Of a DNA stretch of 64,000 nucleotides, positions 37,085 to 46,179 are shown in pieces. Position numbers and translations under genes: made by a program. The DNA comes from Deltaproteobacteria bacterium. Its GTDB lineage: Bacteria > Desulfobacterota > Desulfuromonadia > Geobacterales > Pseudopelobacteraceae. The first letter of the stretch is position 1, and each line of letters opens with the position of its first letter. The notes below the pieces were generated by a model. It did not search any database. It was not told the origin of the DNA and saw only the letters and a list, made by a program, of their open reading frames with translations. The stretch covers positions 124,001 to 188,000 of the forward strand of contig JAJXWO010000001.1 in the NCBI GenBank assembly GCA_021781535.1. The letters are read 5' to 3'.

Positions 37085-39844
37085 ATGGCAAAACCCGATT
37101 ATTACGATGTAACTGATTGCGAAACCAACGACAAAGGTGCTCCCAAGTTCTGCAAGAAATCGGAACCGGGTGAGGGAACCGAGCGTTCCTGTGCCTATGA
37201 CGGGGCCCGGGTCGTGCTGATGCCGATTACCGATGCCATTCATCTGGTGCACGGGCCGATCGGCTGCGCCGGCAACTCCTGGGACAACCGGGGTGCCAGA
37301 TCATCGGATTCTCAACTCTACCGGCGCGGCTTTACCACCGAAATGCTGGAAAATGACGTTATCTTCGGCGGCGAGAAGAAACTCTACCGGGCGATCCTCG
37401 ATCTTGCCGAGCGCTACAAGGATCAGGCGAGGGCCATCTTCGTCTATGCCACCTGTGTTACCGCCATGACCGGCGATGATGTGGAGGCGGTTTGCACGGC
37501 GGCTGCGGCAAAAGTCGCCATTCCGGTCATCCCGGTCAACACCCCCGGGTTCATCGGTGACAAGAATATCGGCAACCGCCTGGCCGGAGAGATCCTCTTC
37601 AAGTATGTAATCGGCACGACCGAGCCGCCGCTTCTGGGTGAATATCCGATCAACCTGATCGGCGAGTACAACATCGCCGGTGACCTGTGGGGGATGCTGC
37701 CGCTTTTTGACCGGCTCGGAATCCAGATCCTCTCCTGCTTCAGCGGCGACTCGAAGTTTGAGGAGTTGCGCTATGCTCACCGTGCCAAGCTCAATATCAT
37801 CATCTGCTCCAAATCGTTGACCAATCTTGCCAAGAAGATGCAGAAAACTTACGGCATGCCATATATAGAGGAATCTTTCTATGGTATGACCGATACCGCC
37901 AAGGCGCTGCGCGATATCGCCCGTGAACTGGACAATATTGTCAACGGTTTGGAGAAGCGGGTCATGCAGGATCGGGTGGAACGGCTGATCGAAGAGGAGG
38001 AGGCAAAATGCCGCGATGCGATTGCACCCTACCGGGAGAGATTGGAAGGCAAGACGGCGGTTTTATTCACCGGTGGCGTCAAGACCTGGTCGATGGTTAA
38101 TTCCCTGCGCGAGTTAGGTGTGGAGGTCCTGGCGGCCGGCACGCAGAACTCGACCCTCGAGGACTTCTACCGCATGAAGGGGTTGATGCATAAAGATGCC
38201 AAAATTATTGAAGATACCTCCACAGCGGGGCTGCTGGCGGTCATGCGCGAGAAAATGCCCGATCTGATCGTCGCCGGCGGCAAGACAAAGTTCCTGGCGC
38301 TGAAGACCAAGACCCCTTTTATGGATATCAATCATGGTCGTTCCCACCCCTATGCCGGCTATGACGGGATGGTGACCTTTTCAAAACAGCTGGACATGAC
38401 GGTCAACAATCCGATCTGGCCGGTTCTTAATGCTCTGGCACCGTGGGAGAAGAGTCCTGATGAGCTGCAGGCTGACGTGGCTGCTGCGGCGGGGCATGCC
38501 GAAACCTTTATGGCCGAGGATATTTCGGCGTCACGGGTCAAGGTTTCCAGCAAGGCGGCCACCGTCAATCCGCAGAAGAACTCGCCCGCGCTGGGCGCCA
38601 CCATGGCCTACCTGGGGATCAACAACATGCTCGGGTTGCTGCACGGCGCCCAGGGATGTTCGACTTTTATCAGGCTGCAGCTGTCGCGGCACTACAAGGA
38701 GTCCATCGCCCTGAATGCCACCGCCATGAGCGAGGATAGCGCGATCTTTGGCGGCTGGGAGAACCTGAAAAAGGGGATCGGACGGGTGATCGAGAAGTTC
38801 AGTCCCGAGGTGGTCGGGGTGATGACAACCGGCTTGACGGAAACCATGGGAGATGATGTTCACAAGATCATAAAGGAGTTCCGTACGGAACATCCGGAAC
38901 ATGATGCCGTCCCGATTATCTGGGCGTCCACACCGGATTACTGCGGCTCCATGCAGGAAGGATACGCCACCGCGGTGGAGGCGATCGTCGGAAGCCTGGC
39001 TGAAGGTGGCATGGCCGTGCCCGATCAGGTCAACCTGCTGCCGGGGGCTCATCTGACCCCTGCCGATGTGGAAGAGCTGAAGGAGCTGATTGAGTCATTC
39101 GGGCTGACGGTGCTCTGCATTCCTGATATTTCCAACGCCATGGACGGGCATATCGACGAGGTCGTATCACCGCTGTCAACCGGCGGTATACCTGTTGAAG
39201 AAATCAAGAAAGGTGGGCGCAGTGTTGCGACGTTATATGTCGGTGATTCGCTGGCGAAGGCCGCTCTCAAGCTGAAGGAAAAGTTCGCTATCCCCGCGTA
39301 CGGCTTCACGTCGCTCACCGGTCTTGCCGAGACTGACCGCTTCATGGAGGTGCTGTCCGCCATAAGCGGCCGACCGATTCCGGAAAAAAACCGTCGTTGG
39401 CGGAGTCGCCTGATGGATGCGATGGTGGACAGCCATTACCAGTTCGGTACCAAGAAGGTTGCCATCGCTTTGGAGTCTGACAATCTCAAGACACTGACCG
39501 GTTTCTTGGCAGGAATGGGGTGCGAGATTCAGGCGGCGCTGTCTGCCACCAGAACACGCGGGCTGGATGTGCTGCCGAGCGCCAACGTTTTTGTCGGCGA
39601 TCTGGAGGATCTGGAAAGCGCCGCGGTTGGCGCCGACCTGATTGTGGCGAACTCCAACGGCCGCCAGGCGGCGGCCAGGCTCAAAATCGGCGCCCATCTG
39701 CGGGCCGGATTGCCGTCCTTTGATCGTTTGGGTGCTCACCAGAAAGTATGGGTAGGGTATCGCGGCACGCTGAACCTGGTATTCGAGACCGCCAACCTGT
39801 TCCAGGCGAATGCCAAAGAGGCGCAGAAGCTGGCGCATAATTGA
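37085..39844 (+). CDS. nifEN: NifEN fusion: nitrogenase FeMo-co scaffold
   Basis: NifEN is the scaffold on which NifB-co is matured to FeMo-co before transfer to NifDK. Here the two subunits are one 919-residue polypeptide. Residues 1-480 are NifE-like (ERSCAYDGARVVLMPI, HGPIGCAGNSWDNRG, YATCVTAMTGDD), and from about 498 the chain is NifN-like (NSPALGATMAYLGINNML, HGAQGCSTFIR, SAMSED-type ATAMSEDSAIFGG). The joining segment is about 40 residues of Ala-rich and charged sequence. The frame is open upstream, but 37085 is chosen since it follows GTGAGGAGC and begins MAKPDYYDV. Fused nifEN is known in Geobacter relatives. Confidence 0.97.
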   Translation: MAKPDYYDVTDCETNDKGAPKFCKKSEPGEGTERSCAYDGARVVLMPITDAIHLVHGPIGCAGNSWDNRGARSSDSQLYRRGFTTEMLENDVIFGGEKKLYRAILDLAERYKDQARAIFVYATCVTAMTGDDVEAVCTAAAAKVAIPVIPVNTPGFIGDKNIGNRLAGEILFKYVIGTTEPPLLGEYPINLIGEYNIAGDLWGMLPLFDRLGIQILSCFSGDSKFEELRYAHRAKLNIIICSKSLTNLAKKMQKTYGMPYIEESFYGMTDTAKALRDIARELDNIVNGLEKRVMQDRVERLIEEEEAKCRDAIAPYRERLEGKTAVLFTGGVKTWSMVNSLRELGVEVLAAGTQNSTLEDFYRMKGLMHKDAKIIEDTSTAGLLAVMREKMPDLIVAGGKTKFLALKTKTPFMDINHGRSHPYAGYDGMVTFSKQLDMTVNNPIWPVLNALAPWEKSPDELQADVAAAAGHAETFMAEDISASRVKVSSKAATVNPQKNSPALGATMAYLGINNMLGLLHGAQGCSTFIRLQLSRHYKESIALNATAMSEDSAIFGGWENLKKGIGRVIEKFSPEVVGVMTTGLTETMGDDVHKIIKEFRTEHPEHDAVPIIWASTPDYCGSMQEGYATAVEAIVGSLAEGGMAVPDQVNLLPGAHLTPADVEELKELIESFGLTVLCIPDISNAMDGHIDEVVSPLSTGGIPVEEIKKGGRSVATLYVGDSLAKAALKLKEKFAIPAYGFTSLTGLAETDRFMEVLSAISGRPIPEKNRRWRSRLMDAMVDSHYQFGTKKVAIALESDNLKTLTGFLAGMGCEIQAALSATRTRGLDVLPSANVFVGDLEDLESAAVGADLIVANSNGRQAAARLKIGAHLRAGLPSFDRLGAHQKVWVGYRGTLNLVFETANLFQANAKEAQKLAHN

Positions 39845-40054
39845 CCGCCGCGCGAAAGTGTGGCCTCAGAGTTGAGTCTGGCGCACATTCTCCACCACGC
39901 TTTTCAATATCCGGCTGTACGCATGCCCGCAAAAGATTGCCCGCGTGCAACAGGCAATCAGATATGATTACTTATTAAGCAGTGAATTATTCCCCGGCAG
40001 CTTCCGCAATGCTGCTGTGGGGTGAAAAGCTTTAAGATTCAGTATGATACGTTT

Positions 40055-40070
40055 TGGCACGTCACGTGCT
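40055..40070 (+). promoter_or_regulatory. Sigma-54 promoter of nifX
   Basis: TGGCAC-N5-GTGCT with the correct spacing, 98 bases before the nifX ATG. Confidence 0.85.
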
Positions 40071-40105
40071 AAACAGCCATTGACATGGTTTTCTACAGGC
40101 ACAAC

Positions 40106-40146
40106 GGCAAAGGCGCCGCCATCAGAGAGATGGTGCGCCTTTTTCC
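40106..40146 (+). terminator. Leader terminator with shared nif motif, upstream of nifX
   Basis: GGCAAAGGCGCC (40106-40117) is identical to the nifH leader over 12 bases. AAAGGCGC (40109-40116) pairs with GCGCCTTT (40135-40142), and CCATC/GATGG pairs inside. TTTTTCC follows. The inner hairpin resembles that of nifH. Confidence 0.85.
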
Positions 40147-40167
40147 ATTTAAAAAGGAAGGTGAGCA

Positions 40168-40554
40168 ATGAAAATAGCATTTACGACATCAACTGGTGAA
40201 ATCATCGATCAGCACTTCGGTCAGTGTCAGAACTTCCATATCTGGGAGGTCGGTCCGGATGAGGCTGTTTTTCTTGAGGCGGTCAGCGTGGAAGAACATG
40301 GCGGTGATGAAGAGGATCGTATCTCAGCCCGGACGCAGCTCCTTTCTGATTGCGCCATTGTCTATACAATGCAGATCGGCGGACCGGCAGCAGCCAAGCT
40401 GGTGGCTCAAAAGATTCATCCGATGAAGACCAACAGCGAGGCCAACCTGAAAGAAACCGTAGAGCGCTTTCAGGAGGTGTTGCGCGGCAACCCGCCACCC
40501 TGGCTCAGGAAGGCTATGAACGGCAAGACTGATAATCCGAATTATGAATTGTGA
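40168..40554 (+). CDS. nifX: NifX, FeMo-co biosynthesis carrier protein
   Basis: NifX family proteins bind NifB-co or FeMo-co precursors and move them between NifB, NifEN and NifDK. The 128-residue product has the family start MKIAFTTSTGEIIDQHFGQCQNF, where the Asp-Gln-His-Phe-Gly stretch is typical, and a CAIVYTMQIGGPAAAKL strand-loop. AAAAGGAAGGTG precedes the ATG. It heads a run with a ferredoxin, a second NifX-like protein and draT. Confidence 0.93.
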   Translation: MKIAFTTSTGEIIDQHFGQCQNFHIWEVGPDEAVFLEAVSVEEHGGDEEDRISARTQLLSDCAIVYTMQIGGPAAAKLVAQKIHPMKTNSEANLKETVERFQEVLRGNPPPWLRKAMNGKTDNPNYEL

Positions 40555-40606
40555 ATTTTATACGTGCCGCATTCAAAATCCATAATTCAAAATCCACATT
40601 CACAAA
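40555..40606. repeat. Short AT-rich repeats between nifX and the ferredoxin gene
   Basis: The gap begins with TGAATTTT and holds CATTCAAAATCCATAATTCAAAATCCACATTC, in which ATTCAAAATCCA occurs as two tandem near-copies. The preceding nifX end (GAATTATGAATTGTGAATT) is partly complementary, so a weak hairpin can form. Such AATTC-rich repeats are common genome-wide elements. Confidence 0.45.
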
Positions 40607-40617
40607 GGAGACAAAAA

Positions 40618-40881
40618 ATGGCTTACATTACCGGATTAACCCGCGACAAAAAAGAATGGACCCCGCAGTTTGTTACTTCCATTGACAAGGAAACCTGCAT
40701 TGGGTGCGGACGTTGCTACAAGGTTTGTGCTCATGATGTCCTGACGTTCGAGGAGCTTGATGAGGAGGATTCCGCCAAGATGTTCATGAAGGTGGAAAAC
40801 CCGGGGAACTGCATCGGCTGCCAGGCCTGCGAGCGAACCTGCTCGAAGAAGTGCTTCAGTTTTGAACCGGTCATGCTGTAG
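40618..40881 (+). CDS. fdxB: Nif-specific ferredoxin (2[4Fe-4S], ferredoxin III type)
   Basis: The 87-residue ferredoxin has two cluster motifs, CIGCGRCYKVC (residues 27-37) and CIGCQACERTCSKKC (about 65-79), separated by a loop of about 27 residues as in FdxB proteins of nif clusters. It begins MAYITGLTRDKKEW, which is typical for that family. AAAGGAG precedes the ATG. It may supply electrons for FeMo-co assembly or for nitrogenase itself. Confidence 0.93.
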   Translation: MAYITGLTRDKKEWTPQFVTSIDKETCIGCGRCYKVCAHDVLTFEELDEEDSAKMFMKVENPGNCIGCQACERTCSKKCFSFEPVML

Positions 40882-40960
40882 TTTTGGGTCTTCGGGGAGA
40901 TTGTGCCGCTCTTAAGAACGGGACTTCTCCCCGGTGGTTCTGTTGTTGAGGAGGTATCGT

Positions 40961-41290
40961 ATGTTGATCGCAGTCGCATCAAAAGATGGTAAGGAGATTA
41001 ACCAGCACTTCGGCCATGCTGAGCGTTTCTTGATATTTGATATCGAAAACGGTGATGTAAAACTGGTTGATGAACGAAAAGTTGAGCGGTATTGCAGTTT
41101 TGATCCTGAACACCCATTGCGGAAGCATTTGCTGAAGGGTATTTCCGATGCGCTTTCCGGGTGCAGGGCCATTGTGACTGCTCAGATGGGCGAACATCCG
41201 AAGGGAGAACTTGAAAAGCTTGGTGTTGAATCGTTCGTGATCAGCGGGCCTATCAAGCGTACTCTCGTGGAACTGGCTAAAATTCTGTAG
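40961..41290 (+). CDS. Second NifX-like / dinitrogenase iron-molybdenum cofactor family protein
   Basis: The 109-residue product belongs to the NifX/NafY/VnfX-type fold: MLIAVASKDGKEINQHFGHAERFLIFDI at the start and SGCRAIVTAQMGEHPKGELEKLG in the middle. It has single cysteines in RYCSFDPEHPLRKH and SGCRAI. GAGGAGG precedes the ATG at 40961. It follows the ferredoxin by 79 bases, with a CGGGGAGA/TCTCCCCG stem between (40891-40933). It could be a cofactor carrier working with NifX or a regulator of the DraT gene that follows. Confidence 0.88.
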   Translation: MLIAVASKDGKEINQHFGHAERFLIFDIENGDVKLVDERKVERYCSFDPEHPLRKHLLKGISDALSGCRAIVTAQMGEHPKGELEKLGVESFVISGPIKRTLVELAKIL

Positions 41291-41335
41291 CGACGCACAG
41301 GGCGATCGCTGCGTCACAAAGAGGTGATGACCATC

Positions 41336-42136
41336 ATGCACAACGGCTCTTTCAATAATTGTAACCTGCCGCCCTGGGTCATCGCTTCGCGTCATTTCAA
41401 TGACAATCCCCAAAAGCTGGAGATTCAAGGGGTCAAGGAGGGAAACCGCTTCCTTTTTGACAAACTGCGGACATTAAATAGTCAGGAAGAGAGGGCTCTC
41501 ATCTTCAATGACTATATGTCGGTAAAATTTCAGCTGCATCAGTGGCAGGATCAGACCGATGCAGCCCGGAAAAGTATCAAGAACAGTTACCTGCGCTATC
41601 TGCGCGGCTGGATGATGGATTCCAACTCCATCGAAGGCGCCGTTCTCAAGCGGTGGGTCGAGAGCCGTATGGGCATTGTGCCCAGCTTTCACCGGGCCCG
41701 CATTACAGGCATTCACAGTGAGGCTTACTTTGATTACTCTGTGGATGTCATGAAGGGAAGCGCCCGTACCAATGCAATCCAATCACAACTCGATATCCTC
41801 TACGAATATTGCCAGTTTGAACTGTCACGGAAATTTCCGGCATCCTCAATAATCCCCCTGTATCGCGGTACCTACGACGCCAGCGAGCATGACGTCATTG
41901 AACAGATCGACAGACGCACACAGATAGTTCGCCTGAACAACCTGGTATCGTTTACCTCCGATGAGGAACGAGCCTGGGAATTCGGCTCAACGGTCTGGGA
42001 AGTGCAGGTGCCGCTGTGCAAACTATTCTTCTACAATGATCTGCTGCCGGGAAGTATCATGAAAGGTGAAGGGGAGTATCTCGTCATTGGCGGGGAATAC
42101 CGGGTGCGGAGGGTAATGTGTACCATCGGTTCGTAA
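41336..42136 (+). CDS. draT: NAD+-dinitrogenase reductase ADP-ribosyltransferase DraT
   Basis: DraT transfers ADP-ribose from NAD+ to one Arg of NifH and switches nitrogenase off when ammonium appears. The 266-residue product shows the DraT family course: LPPWVIASRHFNDNPQKLEIQG near the start, NRFLFDKL, a central MDSNSIEGAVLKRWVESRMGI, and LYRGTYDASEHDVI, which carries the catalytic-type Arg of the NAD-binding region. GTG 41324 and ATG 41327 are alternative starts, but GAGGTG fits ATG 41336 best. It ends the nifX run. DraG is encoded at the left edge of the window. Confidence 0.93.
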   Translation: MHNGSFNNCNLPPWVIASRHFNDNPQKLEIQGVKEGNRFLFDKLRTLNSQEERALIFNDYMSVKFQLHQWQDQTDAARKSIKNSYLRYLRGWMMDSNSIEGAVLKRWVESRMGIVPSFHRARITGIHSEAYFDYSVDVMKGSARTNAIQSQLDILYEYCQFELSRKFPASSIIPLYRGTYDASEHDVIEQIDRRTQIVRLNNLVSFTSDEERAWEFGSTVWEVQVPLCKLFFYNDLLPGSIMKGEGEYLVIGGEYRVRRVMCTIGS

Positions 42137-42198
42137 AAAAAATATCTCGATTCAGTGATAAAGCTCCCTCCTGAGTGCTCTCCGGCACAAGTTTGTAC

Positions 42199-42226
42199 TT
42201 GCTAATCATGCAGGTTGCTGTATAAA
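42199..42226 (+). promoter_or_regulatory. Sigma-70-type promoter of the EAL/HDOD gene
   Basis: TTGCTA (42199-42204), a 16-base spacer, then TATAAA (42221-42226). The predicted start lies just before the hairpin at 42234. Confidence 0.6.
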
Positions 42227-42233
42227 TGGTATC

Positions 42234-42256
42234 GTCCTCACACGAGGACATTTTTG
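42234..42256 (+). terminator. Terminator-like hairpin at the very start of the EAL/HDOD transcript
   Basis: GTCCTC (42234-42239), loop ACAC, GAGGAC (42244-42249), then ATTTTTG. It would begin within the first few bases of the transcript and leaves about 100 bases of leader before the gene. Confidence 0.5.
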
Positions 42257-42354
42257 CGTGGTAAACGTTACGTGGGTACGGAGAAATTGCCGTCCCTCAT
42301 ACACCGCGATGAACCTTTTGCCAGCCAGACCTGTTACGCGTTACGGAGTACCTT

Positions 42355-43596
42355 TTGACTCATTCAAACCATCTCATGGGCCGGCAGCCAATTCTGAACG
42401 GCCTTGAAGAGGTTGTTGCCTACGAGTTGCTTTTTCGCTCGCCTCAGTCCACATCTTCAGCAGCCATACGTAACTCTTCCCAGGCTACATCCAGTGTCAT
42501 GCTTAATGTGCTGTCCAATTTCGGCGCCCATGAAATTCTCGGCGGTTATCGCGGATTTATCAATGTGGATGCCGATATGTTGATGAACGAGGCTCTGGAG
42601 CTGTTGCCGGCGGATATGATCGGGCTGGAATTGCTGGAAGACACCATCATTACTCCCGGAATCATCGATCGATGCCGGAAACTTAAAGCCAAAGGGTTTG
42701 TTCTGGCTCTTGATGACCATCGCTATTCTCCCGAATTCGAGGAACTCTATGCCGGGGTGGTGGATATTGTCAAGATGGACCTGCTTGCAACGCCGCTGGA
42801 TGCTCTGTACCAGGAGGTCGAACAATTACGGAGGTATCCGGTCAAGCTCCTGGCGGAAAAGGTCGACAGCAGGCATGTGTATCTCCGCTGCCGCAGGATG
42901 GGGTTTGAACTTTTTCAGGGATACTTTTTTGCCCGGCCATCGCTGATGCAGAAATCCCGGATGGAAAACTCGGCAGGCACGTTTTTCAGGTTGATGCAGC
43001 AATTAACCGATGATGCCGATATTGAAGAAATCGAAGAAACGTTTAAGCAGAGCCCGGCACTTACGTACAAACTTCTGCTGCTCGTAAATTCAGTCTCGTT
43101 TTCTGCGCGGGAGAAAATACGTACCGTCCGTCATGCAATTACCCAGGTCGGCATGGAACATCTTAACCGCTGGGTGCAGCTTGCCCTTTTCGCCGATGAT
43201 GGCGGTTCGGGTTTGAATAGCGCGCTTCTCGACATGGCTGCAGTCCGGGCGGCTTTCATGGAAGAGCTGGCTCGTTTCAGGCCTCAAAGCCCGCGGTTGT
43301 TGCGCCATGCGCATCCAGAGCAGGCATTCATGGTTGGGACTCTTTCGATGCTGAAAGATATCTACGATGTGGACATGAAAACGATTGTAACTAATCTGAA
43401 TTTGTCGGAAGAGATTCAGGATGCTCTGGTCAACCGGGGTGGAGATCTGGGAACCCTGCTCTGTCTGGCGGAGATGATGGAGTCGCTTGACCTTGATGAG
43501 GCGGCACTATGTCTTGGTAAACTTGACATCACGCTTGACAGCGTCATCGAGTGCCAGAAAAAGGCATATAACTGGCGGAGTAAGCTGTTGGGATGA
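42355..43596 (+). CDS. EAL-HDOD (YuxH-type) signalling protein with degenerate EAL domain
   Basis: The 413-residue product has an N-terminal EAL-type domain (about 5-200) and a C-terminal HDOD domain (about 205-390, ETFKQSPALTYKLLLLVNSVSFS, TVRHAITQVGMEHLNRWVQL). The EAL signature reads AYELLFR, and the other catalytic acids are altered (LDDHRYS, LAEKVDS), so c-di-GMP hydrolysis is unlikely and a protein-binding role is expected. The start is a TTG at 42355 after ACGGAG; an ATG at 42376 is possible. Confidence 0.88.
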   Translation: MTHSNHLMGRQPILNGLEEVVAYELLFRSPQSTSSAAIRNSSQATSSVMLNVLSNFGAHEILGGYRGFINVDADMLMNEALELLPADMIGLELLEDTIITPGIIDRCRKLKAKGFVLALDDHRYSPEFEELYAGVVDIVKMDLLATPLDALYQEVEQLRRYPVKLLAEKVDSRHVYLRCRRMGFELFQGYFFARPSLMQKSRMENSAGTFFRLMQQLTDDADIEEIEETFKQSPALTYKLLLLVNSVSFSAREKIRTVRHAITQVGMEHLNRWVQLALFADDGGSGLNSALLDMAAVRAAFMEELARFRPQSPRLLRHAHPEQAFMVGTLSMLKDIYDVDMKTIVTNLNLSEEIQDALVNRGGDLGTLLCLAEMMESLDLDEAALCLGKLDITLDSVIECQKKAYNWRSKLLG

Positions 43597-43692
43597 CAAA
43601 CATCAATCCGCCGTTGTTGTCCCTGATCTGGTTGTGTTTCTGGTGGAGCAGGATAAAATTGGCTCCTTGTCTGTGCCTAAGTCCAACCCTGT

Positions 43693-44436
43693 TTACTGGC
43701 ATACCGGCAACGTGACCGTAAACGTTGTACCTCCGCCGGTTCTGCTCGTTACGGCAATTCCCCCCCCCATATTCTCAACCAGGTTTTTTGTGACGAACAG
43801 GCCGAGTCCCGTACCTTCCCCCGGTTTCTTAGTCGTGAAATAGCGGTCAAAGATCTGGCTGATCGTTTCAGCGGGGATCCCTGGGCCATTGTCAGCAACC
43901 GTGAAGCAAACGGTGTCGGCTTCGCAGGTTGACGTTTCGACCAGCAGTTTCCCGCCGCTCTCTTCCATAGCCTGCAGTGCGTTCATGATGATATTCAGCA
44001 GAATCTGCTTCAACAGGTTGGCATCCAGCCTGATAACCGGCAGCGTGTAGTCGAGCTGTTTCAGGACAACAATCCCGCGGCGCGCGGCTTCATAATTCAG
44101 AAAATTGAGCACGAAATCCACGATGAGGTTGAGATCCACGTCGCTGATGCTTTCCTCGTGGCTGCTGAAATTCAGCAGGCTTTTGGTCAAATGTGACAGG
44201 CGCTGGGCTTCTGAACTGATGCGGGAGATCATTTCTTGCACGGCCTTGGGAACACCTTCTTCACGCATGATCATCTGCGCTGCCGAAATTATGACGGAGA
44301 GGGGAGAATTGAGTTCATGTACGACCCCAGCAGAAATTTTGCCCAGTTCGGCCATTTTTTCGTTATAGGCCAACTGCCGCAGCAGGTCGGTGGTGATGAT
44401 AGCATCATCGTTATGTCTGGCAGCCGGATTTTTCAT
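43693..44436 (-). CDS. Cytoplasmic histidine kinase (NtrB-like), next to amtB
   Basis: The 247-residue kinase has no membrane segment and only a short N-terminal region. It has HisKA with GVVHELNSPLSVI (phospho-acceptor His), N box LNIIMNALQAMEE, G1 DNGPGIP, F box FDRYFTTK and G2 GEGTGLGLFVTKNLVEN. CTGGAGC precedes the ATG at 44436. It lies 75 bases downstream of amtB on the same strand, behind a terminator. A soluble kinase beside an ammonium transporter suggests nitrogen sensing; the receiver-type sigma-54 activator at 53.4 kb is a candidate partner. Confidence 0.88.
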   Translation of the reverse strand: MKNPAARHNDDAIITTDLLRQLAYNEKMAELGKISAGVVHELNSPLSVIISAAQMIMREEGVPKAVQEMISRISSEAQRLSHLTKSLLNFSSHEESISDVDLNLIVDFVLNFLNYEAARRGIVVLKQLDYTLPVIRLDANLLKQILLNIIMNALQAMEESGGKLLVETSTCEADTVCFTVADNGPGIPAETISQIFDRYFTTKKPGEGTGLGLFVTKNLVENMGGGIAVTSRTGGGTTFTVTLPVCQ

Positions 44437-44455
44437 ACATGCTCCAGATGAGAAA

Positions 44456-44487
44456 GAAGCCGCCCGCAATCGGGCGGCTTCTTGTGG
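44456..44487 (-). terminator. Terminator between amtB and the histidine kinase gene
   Basis: On the minus strand the stem AAGCCGCCCGATT/GCGGGCGGCTT is followed by CTTTCTC. Arms are AGCCGCCCG and CGGGCGGCT with a four-base loop. Confidence 0.8.
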
Positions 44488-44511
44488 TATGAGAGCTGGA
44501 CCGACGCAAAA

Positions 44512-46071
44512 TTACATGTTGTAACCCGATTCGGAATGCTGAGTCTGGTCAAGGCCCATGATTTCATCTTCCTTGTCAACGCGCAGACCGATGGTCTTGT
44601 CGAGAACGAAGGCGATTATTAGTGTCACGATAAAAGCATAGGCGCCGGCAGCCAGAACGGCTATCAGCTGGATCATCAGCTGTTTGGCATTTCCGGCCAG
44701 AAGGCCGGTGGCCCCGACCGTGGCGAATACGCCGGTAATAATTGCGCCGAAGGTACCACCGATGCCATGTACGCCAAAGGCATCAAGTGAGTCGTCATAT
44801 TTCAGTTTTGCCTTCAACAGGACGCCGCCATAGCAGACGACACCAGCCATCAGACCCATCAGAAGTGCCGCGCCGGGCTGCACGAAGCCGGCGGCGGGGG
44901 TGATGACAACCAGACCGGCAACGACGCCGGAGCCGAAACCAAGTGCGCTCGGCTTGCCGGAATGGATCCATTCTGCGATCATCCAGGAAAGGCCGGCTGC
45001 CGCCGGAGCGATGGTCGTGGTGGCAAAGGCCAGGCCGGCCAGGCCTCCTGCGGCATCGGAGGTGTTGACGCCGACGATTGCCGAGCCGGCGTTGAAGCCG
45101 AACCAACCGAACCAGAGCAGGCCGACACCCAGCAGGGTCAGCGGCAGATTGTGCGGGGCCATGCGCTCAGTGGGGAAGCCGTGACGCTTGCCGAGGAAAA
45201 TCAGGAAAGCCAGGGCAGAGATACCGGACGAGAGGTGAACAACGGTCCCGCCGGCGAAGTCGAGAGCACCTTTTTTGAACAACCAGCCATCGGTCATCCA
45301 GACCCAGTGTGCCAGCGGGTCATAGACCAGCGTGGTCCAGAGGAGAATAAATATGCAGTATGCAGAAAATTTGACACGTTCGGCCATGGCACCCGAGATA
45401 AGGGCCACGGTGATGATGGCGAACATGCACTGGTACATGGCGAACACGAGCTCAGGGACAGCTCCCGGTTCCTTGGTATAGTTCTGGAAGAGAGCCCAGT
45501 CGACGGTGCCGCTGGCAGCGTCCTTCATGATGACCAGACCGTTCAGCATGATCTTGCTGAAGTCGCCGATCAACCCCATGTGTCCCATGTCAGGTCCAAA
45601 GGCAAGTGAATAGCCGATTACCGACCACTGTACGCCGACGATACCCATGGCGACGAACGAGTGCATGAAGGTTGACAGTACGTTTTTCTGGCGGACCATG
45701 CCGCCGTAGAACAGTGCCAGGCCGGGGATCATCAGCAGTACCAGTGCCGATGAAATCAGCATCCAGGCGGTGTCGCCGGTATTCAAAACCGGTTTGACAT
45801 CCGGCGGAGTGGCGGCGGCGGGGGCCGGAGACGCCGAGTCGGCCGGCTTGGCGGCATCAACGGCAGGGGGTGGCGTTGCAGAGGCAGACGGTGCGGTCAC
45901 GGCAGGAGTTGCTGGTTTTGCTTCGTCTGCCATAACCGCGAGTGGCGTTAGAAACGCGAATACCACAAGGATTACGAACGCGAACAGAAACTGACGGGTG
46001 ATGGTGAAGCTGCAGGGTGGTGTGCATAAGGCTTCATTACGCTTACGGGTAGAGATACAACTTTGTACCAT
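44512..46071 (-). CDS. amtB: Ammonium transporter AmtB with Ala/Pro-rich N-terminal extension
   Basis: AmtB conducts ammonium across the inner membrane and binds GlnK when ammonium is plentiful. The 519-residue product starts with a signal-like helix, an Ala/Pro/Ser-rich stretch of about 50 residues (TPAVTAPSASATPPPAVDAA...), and then the 11-helix Amt core: NTGDTAWMLISSALVLLM, GLALFYGGMVRQKN, AERVKFSAYC, DFAGGTVVHLSSG, GWFGFNAGSA and the His of DAFGVHGIGG. AGGAGG precedes the ATG at 46071. A sigma-54 promoter lies 109 bases upstream. It is not next to glnK; the second amtB is. Confidence 0.95.
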   Translation of the reverse strand: MVQSCISTRKRNEALCTPPCSFTITRQFLFAFVILVVFAFLTPLAVMADEAKPATPAVTAPSASATPPPAVDAAKPADSASPAPAAATPPDVKPVLNTGDTAWMLISSALVLLMIPGLALFYGGMVRQKNVLSTFMHSFVAMGIVGVQWSVIGYSLAFGPDMGHMGLIGDFSKIMLNGLVIMKDAASGTVDWALFQNYTKEPGAVPELVFAMYQCMFAIITVALISGAMAERVKFSAYCIFILLWTTLVYDPLAHWVWMTDGWLFKKGALDFAGGTVVHLSSGISALAFLIFLGKRHGFPTERMAPHNLPLTLLGVGLLWFGWFGFNAGSAIVGVNTSDAAGGLAGLAFATTTIAPAAAGLSWMIAEWIHSGKPSALGFGSGVVAGLVVITPAAGFVQPGAALLMGLMAGVVCYGGVLLKAKLKYDDSLDAFGVHGIGGTFGAIITGVFATVGATGLLAGNAKQLMIQLIAVLAAGAYAFIVTLIIAFVLDKTIGLRVDKEDEIMGLDQTQHSESGYNM

Positions 46072-46179
46072 GATAGACCTCCTATTTTTGTATCCACCGA
46101 GTGGAGAGAGTTTAAACTACGTAGCTGTGTGCCCGTTTTATCCCGGTTGATAACTAACTCATTATGTAAGTTTCCAGTT

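Larger units (their letters stand above)
39845..40167. other. nifEN-nifX intergenic region
   Basis: A 323-base gap that contains a short GC-rich stretch, an AT-rich stretch, the nifX sigma-54 promoter and its leader terminator. No gene is seen. Confidence 0.65.
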
